In this document: in pieces, positions 54,804 through 64,000 of the stretch | How positions within the stretch are numbered: the first letter of the stretch is position 1 | Layout: every line of letters starts with the position of its first letter | Source: Balaenoptera acutorostrata | Taxonomy: Eukaryota; Chordata; Mammalia; Artiodactyla; Balaenopteridae | Assembly (NCBI RefSeq): GCF_949987535.1 | Contig: NC_080075.1 | Span: forward strand, 43,486,536-43,550,535 | Length of the DNA: 64,000 nt | Direction: 5' to 3' | Notes under the pieces: model-generated | The model's input: the letters and a program-made list of their open reading frames with translations, nothing else | Told to the model about the DNA's origin: nothing | Databases searched by the model: none | Made by a program: the position numbers and the translations under genes

Positions 54804-56746
54804 TCACTCTCCACTCGCAACTCTCCAAACCACCTCCTCTCATTGTGCGTTTTGTCCTGAGATTTTTCCTTTAATGATAGGTGGGTCCCATCTTTCTGAT
54901 TTTAACTTCTTCCCACCAGGAGGTAGAGATTTATCTTGACAAACCATTTGGAATTGCTGGGGGAATATTAATAAAATTTGAATGTGCGTCCTACAGCAGT
55001 GAAGAGAATACCTGAGAAGTTTGAAAGCTTTCGTGGGAGATTAGAGGCGGCTGTGAGGAAATGTGCTACCCGGTGGTGAGCTCCCAGCACAGATATTTCA
55101 CTATCCAGGTATCTCTAATTACTAATACAGTACATGAACAGTATGATACGTCCTTACAATTGCAGACGCCTTTTCAAAGATAATCTTTAATAGTTTATTT
55201 GACAACCTGTAAAATTATAGAAAATTATTAGTCTTGGGAATTACAAAAATCCCTGTAGTACAAACAATAAAATTATAATTACCTGTGGGTAATTGAAATT
55301 TAACTGTTTTTTTATTGTATATTACACATCAATAGCAACATAAGTTCAAGAGGTTTTTTCTTCTTTCCTTTTTTCTTACAGAACCTGAGAAAATGGACAG
55401 CACTGCTGGGGGCTTGTAAGTTCCTGTCACAGTACTGAGCTTGAACAATTTTGATTAAAGCCCCATGTCTGAGACTGTCATTAGACCTGCATTAAATTAC
55501 ATATCTGGAGTGTTAAAAATAAAGAGTACAGTAGCTTTTTCTCAGCTACCTAAGGTAGGTAGTTAAGGCCTTGATTATCTTTAAAGATCTATTTTCTTTC
55601 CCTCCACTGAAAGTCATTGTTTCTTTCATTAAACATAAAACACATTTAAGAACACTAAAGTGTGTAGACAGGAACATTAGGATGGCATATTCCAAAGTAC
55701 CTTTGTTCTGTGTTCATTGCTGTAGGTTGACTTCTGCATTGTATAATGTGATTTTGTTTAGCTTTCATTCAGGTGAAGTGAACAGGATTGGCATCGCTCA
55801 GGACCTTTAAATCCCTGGGCTTCGGACAAAGTGGGTACCTGCCTTCTTCTTCCTCATTCATCCTCCGCTTCCACCACACACAAAAAATTTTTTAAAAGCC
55901 ACATAAGTATTTTCAAACCAAAGCAAGGTACTGGAATTTCAATTACTCCCATCACTTCTCCTTTGAATGATGGCCTTTATCACAGCACCTCCAAGCTCCA
56001 CCCCTTTGGTTTCCTTTGTTTAAAGGAACCTTCTGGTCCTTTGATTCTTCTCAGCTGAACAGTGGTTTAAGTGAATGGAAGGAAAGTATGGACCTGAAAA
56101 AAGTCACAGGTAAAGGGGCTGGTTCCTTTGCAGAAATTGTCTCTACCCTTTGCTGGCCCTCCTGTTCAGCTCCATCCCACAAGCCCTGTCTCAGGGTCCT
56201 GCCATTGCTTGTGTGTAAACATCATCAGGGCAGCAAGGCCTTTGGGGAACCATGGGCACACAGGGTAGCCCTTTGAAGCTTTTATCCAGAAGTAGTAGCC
56301 ACAGGCCAAGTGGTCTGACCCAGTTCCTCCTCTGTGGTTTGGAGAGTAATGGGAATTGAAATCTCCTTTTGTTTTATCCAGGGCTGATTTTCACCTCATT
56401 TTCTACATATTAGGAAATAGGGTCGAAGAATGCAGAAGGTTCCAGACTGATATTAGAAATTAGCCAGCAGGCTAGTGCCATCCTCTCTTCTATAAGAGGT
56501 CTGAGGGGTCCAGAGTGGGAGGACAGGGGTCTTCATCTTCCTTGATCACCACTGGGTAGTTCATGACACATGAAGCAGACAAAGGAGGGGCTACCTCATC
56601 CAGACCTTTACGTTAATTATATTAAGTGAACCAACAGAAAGAGGAAAAAAAAAAATGAAATTCAGAAACAGCAGCATCAGATCATTTATTTTCTTTGTCC
56701 TCCTTCATTAATTCATTTACAAACATGATGGCAGATGCATGTGCAT

Positions 56747-56784
<38 letters not shown>

Positions 56785-57219
56785 CCCTCATCTTTTAGAC
56801 AGAATATCATCAGTATCTCTCATTGGATAACCTAAGTCATAACTTCATCAGTCTTAAGATCCAATGTTGACAAGCATACATACATAAAGCATTTCTTTGG
56901 GAAAAGTTAGTCCTCTTAGAATAGTTCTATATAATGATTTAATGAGGTTCCTTAAGACACCAAATCTTGTTTTCTTTCCAAAGGTAGGTTAGAAAATATG
57001 TGTACCATCCTGAGCATTGAATCCAGGCTGCAAAGTGATGAAAAGCTGATATATTACCCTCGTGTAGATGAAAGTTCAAGGTGGATAATGTCCCTCTGCA
57101 GACTGGGGTAAACTCAGCAGTTTGTGGCGCCAGAAAATCATGATTTTTGTTAAATATCAATTTGGTGTGACCTTTGAAAGCAGAAGCCAGCTCACATCTG
57201 GTTTACTCGTTACTCACGT
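54804..57219. other. Unique sequence, candidate conserved element, no gene recognised
   Basis: No exon recognised. The block 55090-55330 is A+T-rich with many ATTA/TAAT sites and no repeats. Open frames in this region are short and featureless. Confidence 0.45.
56736..56784. repeat. (TG)n(CG)n(CA)n microsatellite
   Basis: tgcatgtgcatgtgcgcgcg followed by a pure CA run. An alternating purine-pyrimidine tract of about 49 bp. Confidence 0.95.
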
Positions 57220-57224
57220 CTCTT

Positions 57225-57290
57225 CTCCCGCTAGAGCATAAGCTCCATGAGGATGGACACTTTGTCATGCTTAGCACTCTCACTTTCACA
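57225..57290 (+). mobile_element. L2 3'-end fragment
   Basis: 'gctagagcataagctccatg' and 'aggatggacactttgtcatg' match L2 (tagaatgtaagctccatgagggcaggga). Confidence 0.55.
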
Positions 57291-57329
57291 ACTCTCCACT
57301 GACTTCACTTAAATGAAAATCCAACCCTA

Positions 57330-57600
57330 CATGTCTGGCCCTGCCTGCCTCTCTGACCTTGTCCCCCACCATTCTTTCCCTCATTCCCCTCCAGCCACCA
57401 GGCCCCTGGCTATTCACGAATGCACTGATTTCTGCCCATTTTTCTTTTTGTTTTGTTTTCATTTAATTCCCTTCTCACCTCCTCAGAGAGGTGGTCTGAC
57501 TACTCTTCTAAAATTCACCTCCCTCTAATCCTGGCATTCTTCTTCCCCTTGATCTGGTTTGTTTTTCCCCATAGTATGTATCACTATCCAAAAAGAGTTT
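57330..57600 (+). mobile_element. L2 LINE fragment
   Basis: 'ctgcctctctgaccttgtcc', 'ccctccagccaccaggcccc' and 'ccccatagtatgtatcacta' follow L2 order (ctctctgacctcatctcc...ctccagccacactggcc...catagcacttatcac). Diverged. Confidence 0.6.
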
Positions 57601-60549
57601 TTAGCAGTGATAGTAACTCAGTAATATTCACTGAATGGGTAGAATTTTGGCAAGTGAAGAACATCCAGATTGGGAATTGGGTATAAAGATCAAAGAGATC
57701 CCAAGTTAGGCACCAGGGTCCTTAGGGCCATTAGTAGAAACAGACAGCAGGAGGGGTCTGTATAGAGGAAAATAACTCATCACTGATTATTTTGATTTTT
57801 ATATAGAAATATGTCCTTTCTGATTTCTAAAATGGAACGTGGTGATCTATGCAGATTTAAAGGCTCTGCATTGTGCTCAACAATTCAGCATTACACTAGG
57901 GAGATAAATGTATAAACTATCAAATCTGTAATAAGGTAAAACCTGGTTTCCACCAATTTAACCTCTATTAAAAGCCTCATAAACCACATTTTGGTAAAAG
58001 GGACTAATATCTATCTCACAGCTATGCCCAGCTTCTAACTCAATTGGCATATGTTTCTTCATATTCCTCTTTAAAAAGTCAATGGTTTATGAAATTATCC
58101 AAATACCTGAATCCTACTCTAGCCAGAAAAAGTCAATAAATGCAAAAGAATTTAAATTGCACGCACTCCATGATCATCCCCCCCAGGCTTTTTTTCCCCC
58201 TTAAGTGCAAGCGTTAGTTTCAAGAAAAGGAAGGCATGTAAAGTTCAGTAAATTTGGGGAGGATGGCTCTATGATTTTGACTCAATGCCCTGATTTTAAT
58301 CCAAGCCGTTGAAAGATAAGGCTTAAAAATAGCCAACTGAGATTTTTCCCACCCTGTCCCGTGACTTCATCTATCCCTCTACTTCAGGAGGAGTAAAGCC
58401 TTTTCCCCAGCAGGGTCTCGCTCAGCAGAACCCCGACTCATGGAGTCCTGTGGAGTACCCTGTCGGGGTGTACCTCCAAGACAGTACTCTAGAAAGGCAT
58501 TCCTTTCCTGAACACTCTTCAGAATCCTTAATTTGCGCAAGATGCAGGCCTCATAGCTACATGGTGGTCTGACAGTGAAGGGTCACTTGAAGGCAAAATA
58601 AATCTCTCCGTCTGGACAGTGTCCTTTGCTCAGTTCAGCTGACAGCTCTTTGAATCTTATTTTCTAGAAGGTTTGAAAGGTGTGGAAAGAAAGACAAAAT
58701 TCCAAACTCTGGCTTTCTGGAAGAGTCTCACATCTTGCTGTCTATTTTTAAATGGCCATCCTCTTCCAACATCCCCAGGCCATTTGGGAACCACGACAAG
58801 GGCTTCACAATGTGTACGATGCAGAGGTCAATACTGCTTCCTCAGCATCCACATCCCATGGGTCCCAAATTCCTGCAGATTCAAGGTTGTCAAGGGAATG
58901 GATTTCTCTCAAGTATGGAGGGGGGCCTTACACTGCTCCAAGTTTCATAAGCGTTTTAAGTCTTTCCGACTAAAACCAGAGGCCTGGTTGACAGACTCTT
59001 TTCACATCCCTTCCAGCTCTAGGAGTCCAGATTTTAGCTCAGGCCCAGATAATTCTTTAGTGAAAAAGTGAAACTTCTGTTCTAGCTAATTCAGTCTTCG
59101 GCACATTTGCTACTGTTTTTTAGAAGCCAGAGGCGATTTACAAGGGAACTTGCAAAGCCATTTTGCCTGAACAAATTCTCCATCTGGTGATTCACTGAAC
59201 ATTATCTCATATTTCTTAAAGGAAGAAACAAGGGATGGACTTAGAAGGCCTCATGTTGATGTTTACCTGCCAAGACTTCTTACTCTGCTGCCTCTCCAGA
59301 CCCATTTGTAAATCTACATAGAAAAACACTCTTTTGGTACAATTTCCCTTTGCTTCTAGCTGTCTTAGGTCAATGAAGCTGCAAGTTGGGGCCCTGTACA
59401 CATATAAATACTAGAATAGCTGAAATTCGAGGATGATTTTGTAAAAGGAATTTGTTTTATATTTCCTGGGACCCATGAATGAGTCTGAGTATTTTTCAGT
59501 CAGTTGTTATGTGCTGCCTGAGAACAACACAGCTGCTAGGGCAGTTCACATCACCTCCTGCAGAAAGCATAATGGCAGACGGAGGTCCTTGACATAGGAA
59601 GGGGAAAAACAGGGCCTGTTAGGGTCGAGGGGTGACTATGACCTCACACAGTCTCTGTTGTTCCTTTGGGGATACTCTCAACTCCCCAAACCACCTTCTC
59701 CCCCAACGTTAGCCCTTTATCTTCTCCTCCTCCTGATTGCTGGGACACCCTTGGTGGTCTGCTGGTGTCCCTGCAGCCTTTGTGATGAACCTGTTGATTT
59801 CTGTGTTTTTCTAAAGCCAGATGTTCCTTCCTGTTTGACAACCCGGTTTTTCCTCACTCACAAATTGCATCACTTCGGCTTCTGCCCTCAAGACACAGTA
59901 TCTCTCCGACAAGTTGGATTGCTTTCTAGCCAGCTTGTGCCTAGGAAAAGAGACAGCTCTTGGCTCCCACCCCTTCCCTAATGCTGCTTTCTTAAGGCCA
60001 CATACTGGTTCTCATTCAGCTGATTTTCTTTGTGTTTCCACTCTTTAATCCATAATTCTCTCTCTGTGACCCTTGCTGCTATTTGGCTTTGGATCTTTCT
60101 TTTTATGTCTCCTATACTGTTAACTCTGGAGGACAGAATCTGGGCCAGATATATGTAGAAAGAGGGCTAGGAAAAAGATAAGAGGAATTGACTGGGCCAA
60201 GAAGAGGTGCAAGTTCACAGGACATAGGGAAATGGGAATATTGCACATAATCTTACATAAGGAAACACACCAGAATTGTACTCATTCACTCATAAATGCA
60301 AACATTCATTCATCAACTCAACACTTATCTGTGACACATATTCTACCTCTCAGTTGTCTGTTTTATAAGATTGCTCAAGATTATTTCTTCTCTTTGTGCA
60401 GAAATCCTAGACTTATACAACCATCTTCCAACACAGATATGAAATGACCATTTTCTGAGCCAGAGACACTTCTCTCTCTTTTAATTACTTAGTCCCTGTC
60501 TGATCTAGGGTACGGCATGACAAATTTGAGGTTTTCTCCTAGACTATCA
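57601..60549. other. Unique sequence, no gene recognised
   Basis: About 3 kb without a clear repeat. Overlapping frames at 58673-59071 and 59658-59981 show no domain, no conserved start context and no family features, so I do not call genes. No splice-bounded exon was convincing. Confidence 0.5.
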
Positions 60550-60965
60550 TATAACAATTCATCCATTCATTTATTCATTCAAGCAATTAATCACTGAACT
60601 GACATTTATTGATCAAGAACCTATATGTGCCAAGCATTGTTCTCAATACTCCAGAAATGACAGTGAATAAAAGTCCCTGTTCTCATTCAACTTATTTATT
60701 AGAGATGTAGGTTGAGGGGAGACATACATATTCTTTCAGGGGTTGATGAATTCTATGAAGAAAAATCAGGCGGCTAACGAGACAAAGCAATGGGGAGCAA
60801 TGTTGCGTCATTAAGTAGAATGGCAGGAAAAGGCTCCTACTTATTAAGGTATTATTTGAGAGAATAAAATGTAGGAGTGAGCCACATGGACATTTAGAAG
60901 AAGAAAGCCTTAGGTAATGGAAGCAGGAAATCAATAACCCTCAAGCAGAAGAGTGCCTGGTATAT
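60550..60965 (-). mobile_element. L2 LINE 3' region (minus)
   Basis: Inverted L2: 'ttcatttattcattcaagca', 'cctatatgtgccaagcattg', 'aatgacagtgaataaaagtc', 'cctactt...attatttgagag' and 'agagtgcctggtatattc' follow the family order. Confidence 0.85.
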
Positions 60966-61079
60966 TCAGAAAACAGCAAAATTTGGAGTCATTTAGTAGG
61001 TCCATCTCCTGTGAGCACTGGAAGACCTTGCATTTTTCAAAAAATACCCACTTCATCGTGATCATCTGTTTAGTGCTTA

Positions 61080-61215
61080 TTTTTCTCTCTAGGCTACACA
61101 TAACTTGAAGCAGGAAACACGATTGCTTGGTTTACCCCTACATCCTAATGCTTACTGGATATCTGGTACATCAGAGGTGCACCATAAATAGTAACCAAAT
61201 GAATGAGTGGATGTC
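61080..61215 (+). mobile_element. L2 3'-end fragment
   Basis: 'cttgaagcaggaaacacgat', 'acatcctaatgcttactgga' and 'gaggtgcaccataaatagta', ending ccaaatgaatga, match the L2 3' end. Confidence 0.6.
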
Positions 61216-61919
61216 TGAATAAACTGCCCTATAAAATGAGATAATGCACATAAATCTTTTAGCTCAGTGACAGAGATATACTACACATTTAATGGATTTC
61301 AGGGACAATATGTTGCTGCTGATGCAGGTGATGATGATACATCCCAGGAGAAGATGACCTTCTTCCCGAAGATGGAGAGGCTGCTCCTGGTCCACGGGTG
61401 GACCTGTGCAGCAAGAAGTTTACTTCAAGTGCTTCTTGCTGAAATCTGTCCATTTGGTTTGTGCCCTGTCTAACCCCAAAGATAGCTGTAGCAGCAGCAA
61501 ATGCATCTATAATGATATAAACATACAATAAATCCAACTATATAGTCAATAACAAGAAAGCAGAACTATTCAACTCTTAATCTTCTGTGGCCTTCTAAAC
61601 AAGGAATAACGTCTTCAGAGAGAAAGCAATTAAATAATGTCAAATGGAGGGTGTCATCCAAGTGAGGGATTAGTAAAGAAGAACATAGCTACTTGAAGTG
61701 AGTTCCACTCTCATGGCCCAGGCATAGAATTAGCAGATGTTACTGCAAATGTCTAGTCCTCACAAGTTTTGAAGCATCGCATAAAACAGAGGAAGTCTCA
61801 ATTTTGAAATAAGAGAGCAGTGTATACCTCAGAAACTGAAGAAAGATCACACTGTCATGGAGTCAAGAAACATTCTGGGTTTGACAGTAAAGAAATCATA
61901 TAGTGATGATTAAATTGCA
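61216..61919. other. Unique sequence, unexplained G+C-richer patch at 61290-61480
   Basis: Between 61267 and 61537 there are open frames on both strands (68 codons plus, 82 codons minus). The plus frame has a local acidic cluster (DAGDDD) but no recognisable family, and the minus frame is Ser/His/Gln-rich. No exon or retrocopy was identified. Confidence 0.35.
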
Positions 61920-62090
61920 TATGTATGGAATGTTAGAGCTGGCAAATTTTGTCAAGGTTATTTCACAAAGCTCCTTTAATCCTTCATTTCATAGATAATG
62001 GAACTCAGACTATTTGGCTGGAACGTCTCTCCGAAACTCATACCATCAGTGGCAGAACCAGGAGAACGTATCTTCTGGTCCAGAGGTAAG
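61920..62090 (-). mobile_element. MIR-related SINE (minus)
   Basis: 'ggaatgttagagctggcaaa', 'tcatttcatagataatggaa' and 'atcagtggcagaaccaggag' in this order resemble the ancient SINE pattern aatgttagagctggaa...cattttacagatgaggaaactg...agtggcagagctggga. Confidence 0.6.
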
Positions 62091-62109
62091 TGTTCCTTCA
62101 ATTAATCTC

Positions 62110-62335
62110 TATAGCCCCATAACTGGTCTCTCCATTTCCATTCTTGCTTTTCTATAATCTATTCTATACATAGTATCAAAGTGATGTTTTAAACCCGAAG
62201 CTCAGGTCATTTTATTATGCCTAGTAAATTCTTTAATGGTTTCTCATTGCAATTAAAGTCAAATTCCTTATAACGGTCTACAGTACTTCTCTAACATACA
62301 ATAATGCCTGGCACAGAGTAGGCAATAATGAACAA
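62110..62335 (+). mobile_element. L2 LINE fragment
   Basis: 'gctcaggtcattttattatg', 'aatggtttctcattgcaatt', 'aaagtcaaattccttataac' and 'aatgcctggcacagagtagg' are degenerate forms of L2 (gatcatgtcactcctctg...caatggctccccatc...aaagtccttacaa...cctggcacatagtagg). Confidence 0.7.
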
Positions 62336-62509
62336 ATAAACTTCTTTTTTCTCCGAATAATATAAAGTTGGCCAATCAAGGTAAATCTGCAGAAACAGCT
62401 TGTTTAAATAAAATATTCAACAACATTTCCTCTAAAAGTAATGTACATGATGAAATGCAAGCTGGGTGAAAGTGGGTTAACTGAATTTAACAATCAGACC
62501 CAAATAATT

Positions 62510-63400
62510 TATCTTAGCCTCCCTCAGCTAGTGGATGACCACTTGTTCCCTGTTTGGCCCAGCCTTGTTCAGCCTGTTTACCAATGATTTTGATGACAAC
62601 ACAGAAAGGAAGCTTATGAAATCTGAATGGCACAAAGCTGGAAAGGATACTAAATATAACAATCAACATTCAAAATTGTTCTGACAGGCTGGAATTCTGA
62701 GTAAATTCCAATAAGATGAAATTTAATAGTGATAAATACAATGTTCTGCATAAAAGTTCAAATATTAACTGTGTAAGTACAGGATGGAGAAACTTGGCTT
62801 GGCAGAAATTCATGTGAAAAAGATCTGGAGGATTTAGCTGACCACAACTTTAATAAGACCCATCAGTATGTGGCAGATGCCTTTAAAAATTCACATTCAT
62901 AGGTTGCATGAGTATTGTACAAGCCCTTTTTCTAAATTATAGCCAGTAATAGTTTTCCTACTCTCTGTGGCTCAGACCACATCCAGACTAGGCTGTTCCG
63001 TTCTGGGTACCATATTTTAAGAGGGACACTTAATCCAGGGGAAGAAAACCAAGATGGAGAAAGTTGGAAAAGCAAGCCATGGTTGAAAGAATTAAAATCC
63101 AAAATCATACCAAATTTTAAGTTCTATGAGATATTATAAAAGCTTCATTTTTTTGCTGTTCTGGAAATCAGAATGTGAAATATTGGCTTTAAGTGGGTAG
63201 TAAATATATTCTGACTGACAGCAAAATTTTGAATCAATGAAAAAGTGACTTAAATGAAGAAGGAAACTTTCACTGCACACGGGGGAAATTTATGTGTATC
63301 TGGAGTATTTTTACAATAGCCACCTGAATGAGTTGGGATACATAACCTATTTGTCACTGGAGGTTGTCAAAGCAACACAGGAACAAGTAAGTAAACCTCA
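62510..63400 (+). mobile_element. L3/CR1-type LINE remnant
   Basis: An unusually long piece of the CR1-related L3 LINE. Ordered landmarks are 'ttaccaatgattttgatgac' (62579), 'ggcacaaagctggaaaggat' (62629), 'agatgaaatttaatagtgat' (62715), 'gtaagtacaggatggagaaa' (62775), 'aaaaagatctggaggattta' (62817), 'gctcagaccacatccagact' (62971), 'ttctgggtaccatattttaa' (63000) and 'tgtcactggaggttgtcaaa' (63352). They encode the end of the reverse-transcriptase ORF and the C-terminal region in the family. It carries indels throughout and is non-functional. Confidence 0.85.
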
Positions 63401-63729
63401 AAAGTTAGAAGCACTGAGTGATGATATAGGTTCTGCATCTAGCATATAGCATCTCTAGAAGCACAGTGCTTCTTCCTCACCTTGCTAATATCCAAGGTGG
63501 TCAACTCAAGAGACCCTTTCACTTCCACAGTCAACATGTATGGAATCCTGTATATGGAAGCATCCACCTTAAAACTGAAATCATTTCCCAAGAAACTTGA
63601 CTTACTGTCCCCAAATAAAAAGTCAGATGCTACTCTGGAGCCTACAGAAAAAAAAAAAAACAACTGTCATTTTGGCACTAATATATAAAGCTTAACAACT
63701 CAAAATAAGAATAAATATGTTCAGGTATT
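63401..63729. other. Unique sequence, nothing recognised
   Basis: Short overlapping frames at 63439-63688 on both strands have no known domain. Confidence 0.45.
63719..63729. repeat. Target-site duplication, left copy
   Basis: gttcaggtatt, compared with gttaaggtatt at 63836-63846 (10 of 11). Confidence 0.7.
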
Positions 63730-63835
63730 GGGAATTCCCTGGCGGTCTAGTGGTTAGGACTCAGCGCTTTCACTGGGTTTGATCCCTGGTTGGGGAGCTA
63801 AGATCCCAAAAGCCACACTGCCAAAAAAAAAAAAA
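63730..63835 (+). mobile_element. CHR-1-like tRNA-derived SINE (plus)
   Basis: Begins with gggaattccctggcggtcta. It has an A-box-like 'ggtctagtggttagga', a B-box ggtttgatccc at 63776-63786, and 'ggggagctaagatcccaaaa' before an A-rich tail. This is the short (about 100-bp) CHR form known from cetaceans and related artiodactyls. An 11-bp duplication flanks it. Confidence 0.9.
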
Positions 63836-63944
63836 GTTAAGGTATTACAGGAGGGTGCAGTCTTAGGATGTCCTCAGGACTCACCATTACAATCTTCTTT
63901 TTCTGAAGAATTGCAAGAATCAAAAAGTAGCTGATGAGGAAAGA

Positions 63945-64000
63945 GATCAAGATGGCAGAGTAGGAGGATACTGGGCTCCCCTCCCCTCACAAACACATCA
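63945..64000 (+). mobile_element. LINE-1 5' end, continues beyond the window
   Basis: From about 63945 the sequence is a typical L1 5' terminus: 'agatcaagatggcagagtag' and 'aggatactgggctcccctcc'. The CAAGATGGC YY1-type motif lies at 63948-63956. The subfamily differs from that at 16797 (ttcaagatggtggaggagtg). Confidence 0.8.

Noticed and set aside
58673..59071. 132-codon frame as a possible exon
   Set aside because: Overlaps other frames of similar length, has no domain features or clear splice boundaries.
1..64000. CRISPR arrays, tRNA or rRNA genes, bacterial operons
   Set aside because: Nothing of this sort is present; the only tRNA-like parts are the heads of the CHR and MIR SINEs.

Overview
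The window is mammalian nuclear DNA, most probably from a cetacean (whale or dolphin). It is A+T-rich, repeat-rich and has no open frame that looks like a host exon. Three tRNA-derived SINEs of the CHR type carry the main clue: two have the long CHR-2 body known from the Cetacea/hippo lineage (8362-8657 minus, 19738-20003 plus) and one is a short CHR-1-like copy (63730-63835). The L1 elements are also cetartiodactyl-like. Nearly every longer open frame is a decayed L1 protein fragment, the reverse strand of one, or chance. No tRNA, rRNA, CRISPR or bacterial-type gene is visible.

Layout. 1-500 is the 3' end of an L1. 501-4984 is mostly unique, with L2 and MIR remnants. 4985-14110 is a nest in minus orientation: an ancient L1M (4985-5994 and 10384-14110) split by a younger L1 (5995-10383), which is itself split by a CHR-2 SINE. 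14110-15435 holds L2-, MIR- and MER5-type relics. 15450-26785 is a second nest in plus orientation: an outer L1 flanked by a 14-bp target-site duplication, a second L1 with its own 5'UTR, ORF1, ORF2 and 3'UTR (16797-24009) inside it, and a CHR-2 SINE inside that. 26800-52740 is an intergenic or intronic stretch with scattered L2, MIR, MER5, an old L1 split by an LTR-like repeat, and short L1 tails. 52753-54551 is a 5'-truncated L1 with well-preserved reading frames. 54552-62500 is mainly unique sequence with dinucleotide repeats and L2 pieces. 62510-63400 is a long relic of an L3/CR1-type LINE. The window ends just inside the 5' end of another L1 (about 63945 onward).

The genes seen are those of L1 itself: ORF1 (RNA-binding coiled-coil protein) and ORF2 (endonuclease plus reverse transcriptase). 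All copies in the window are broken by stops, frameshifts, deletions or insertions. L1 machinery supplied in trans would explain the SINEs and two apparent tail-only insertions. I found no new multi-gene system. The best observations concern retrotransposition: two insertions at the same homologous nick site in two L1 copies, an L1 copy that ends inside ORF2 at an A-rich run, and two insertions of nothing but a tail, each flanked by a duplication. Several unique A+T-rich blocks look like candidate conserved non-coding elements, but that needs alignment.
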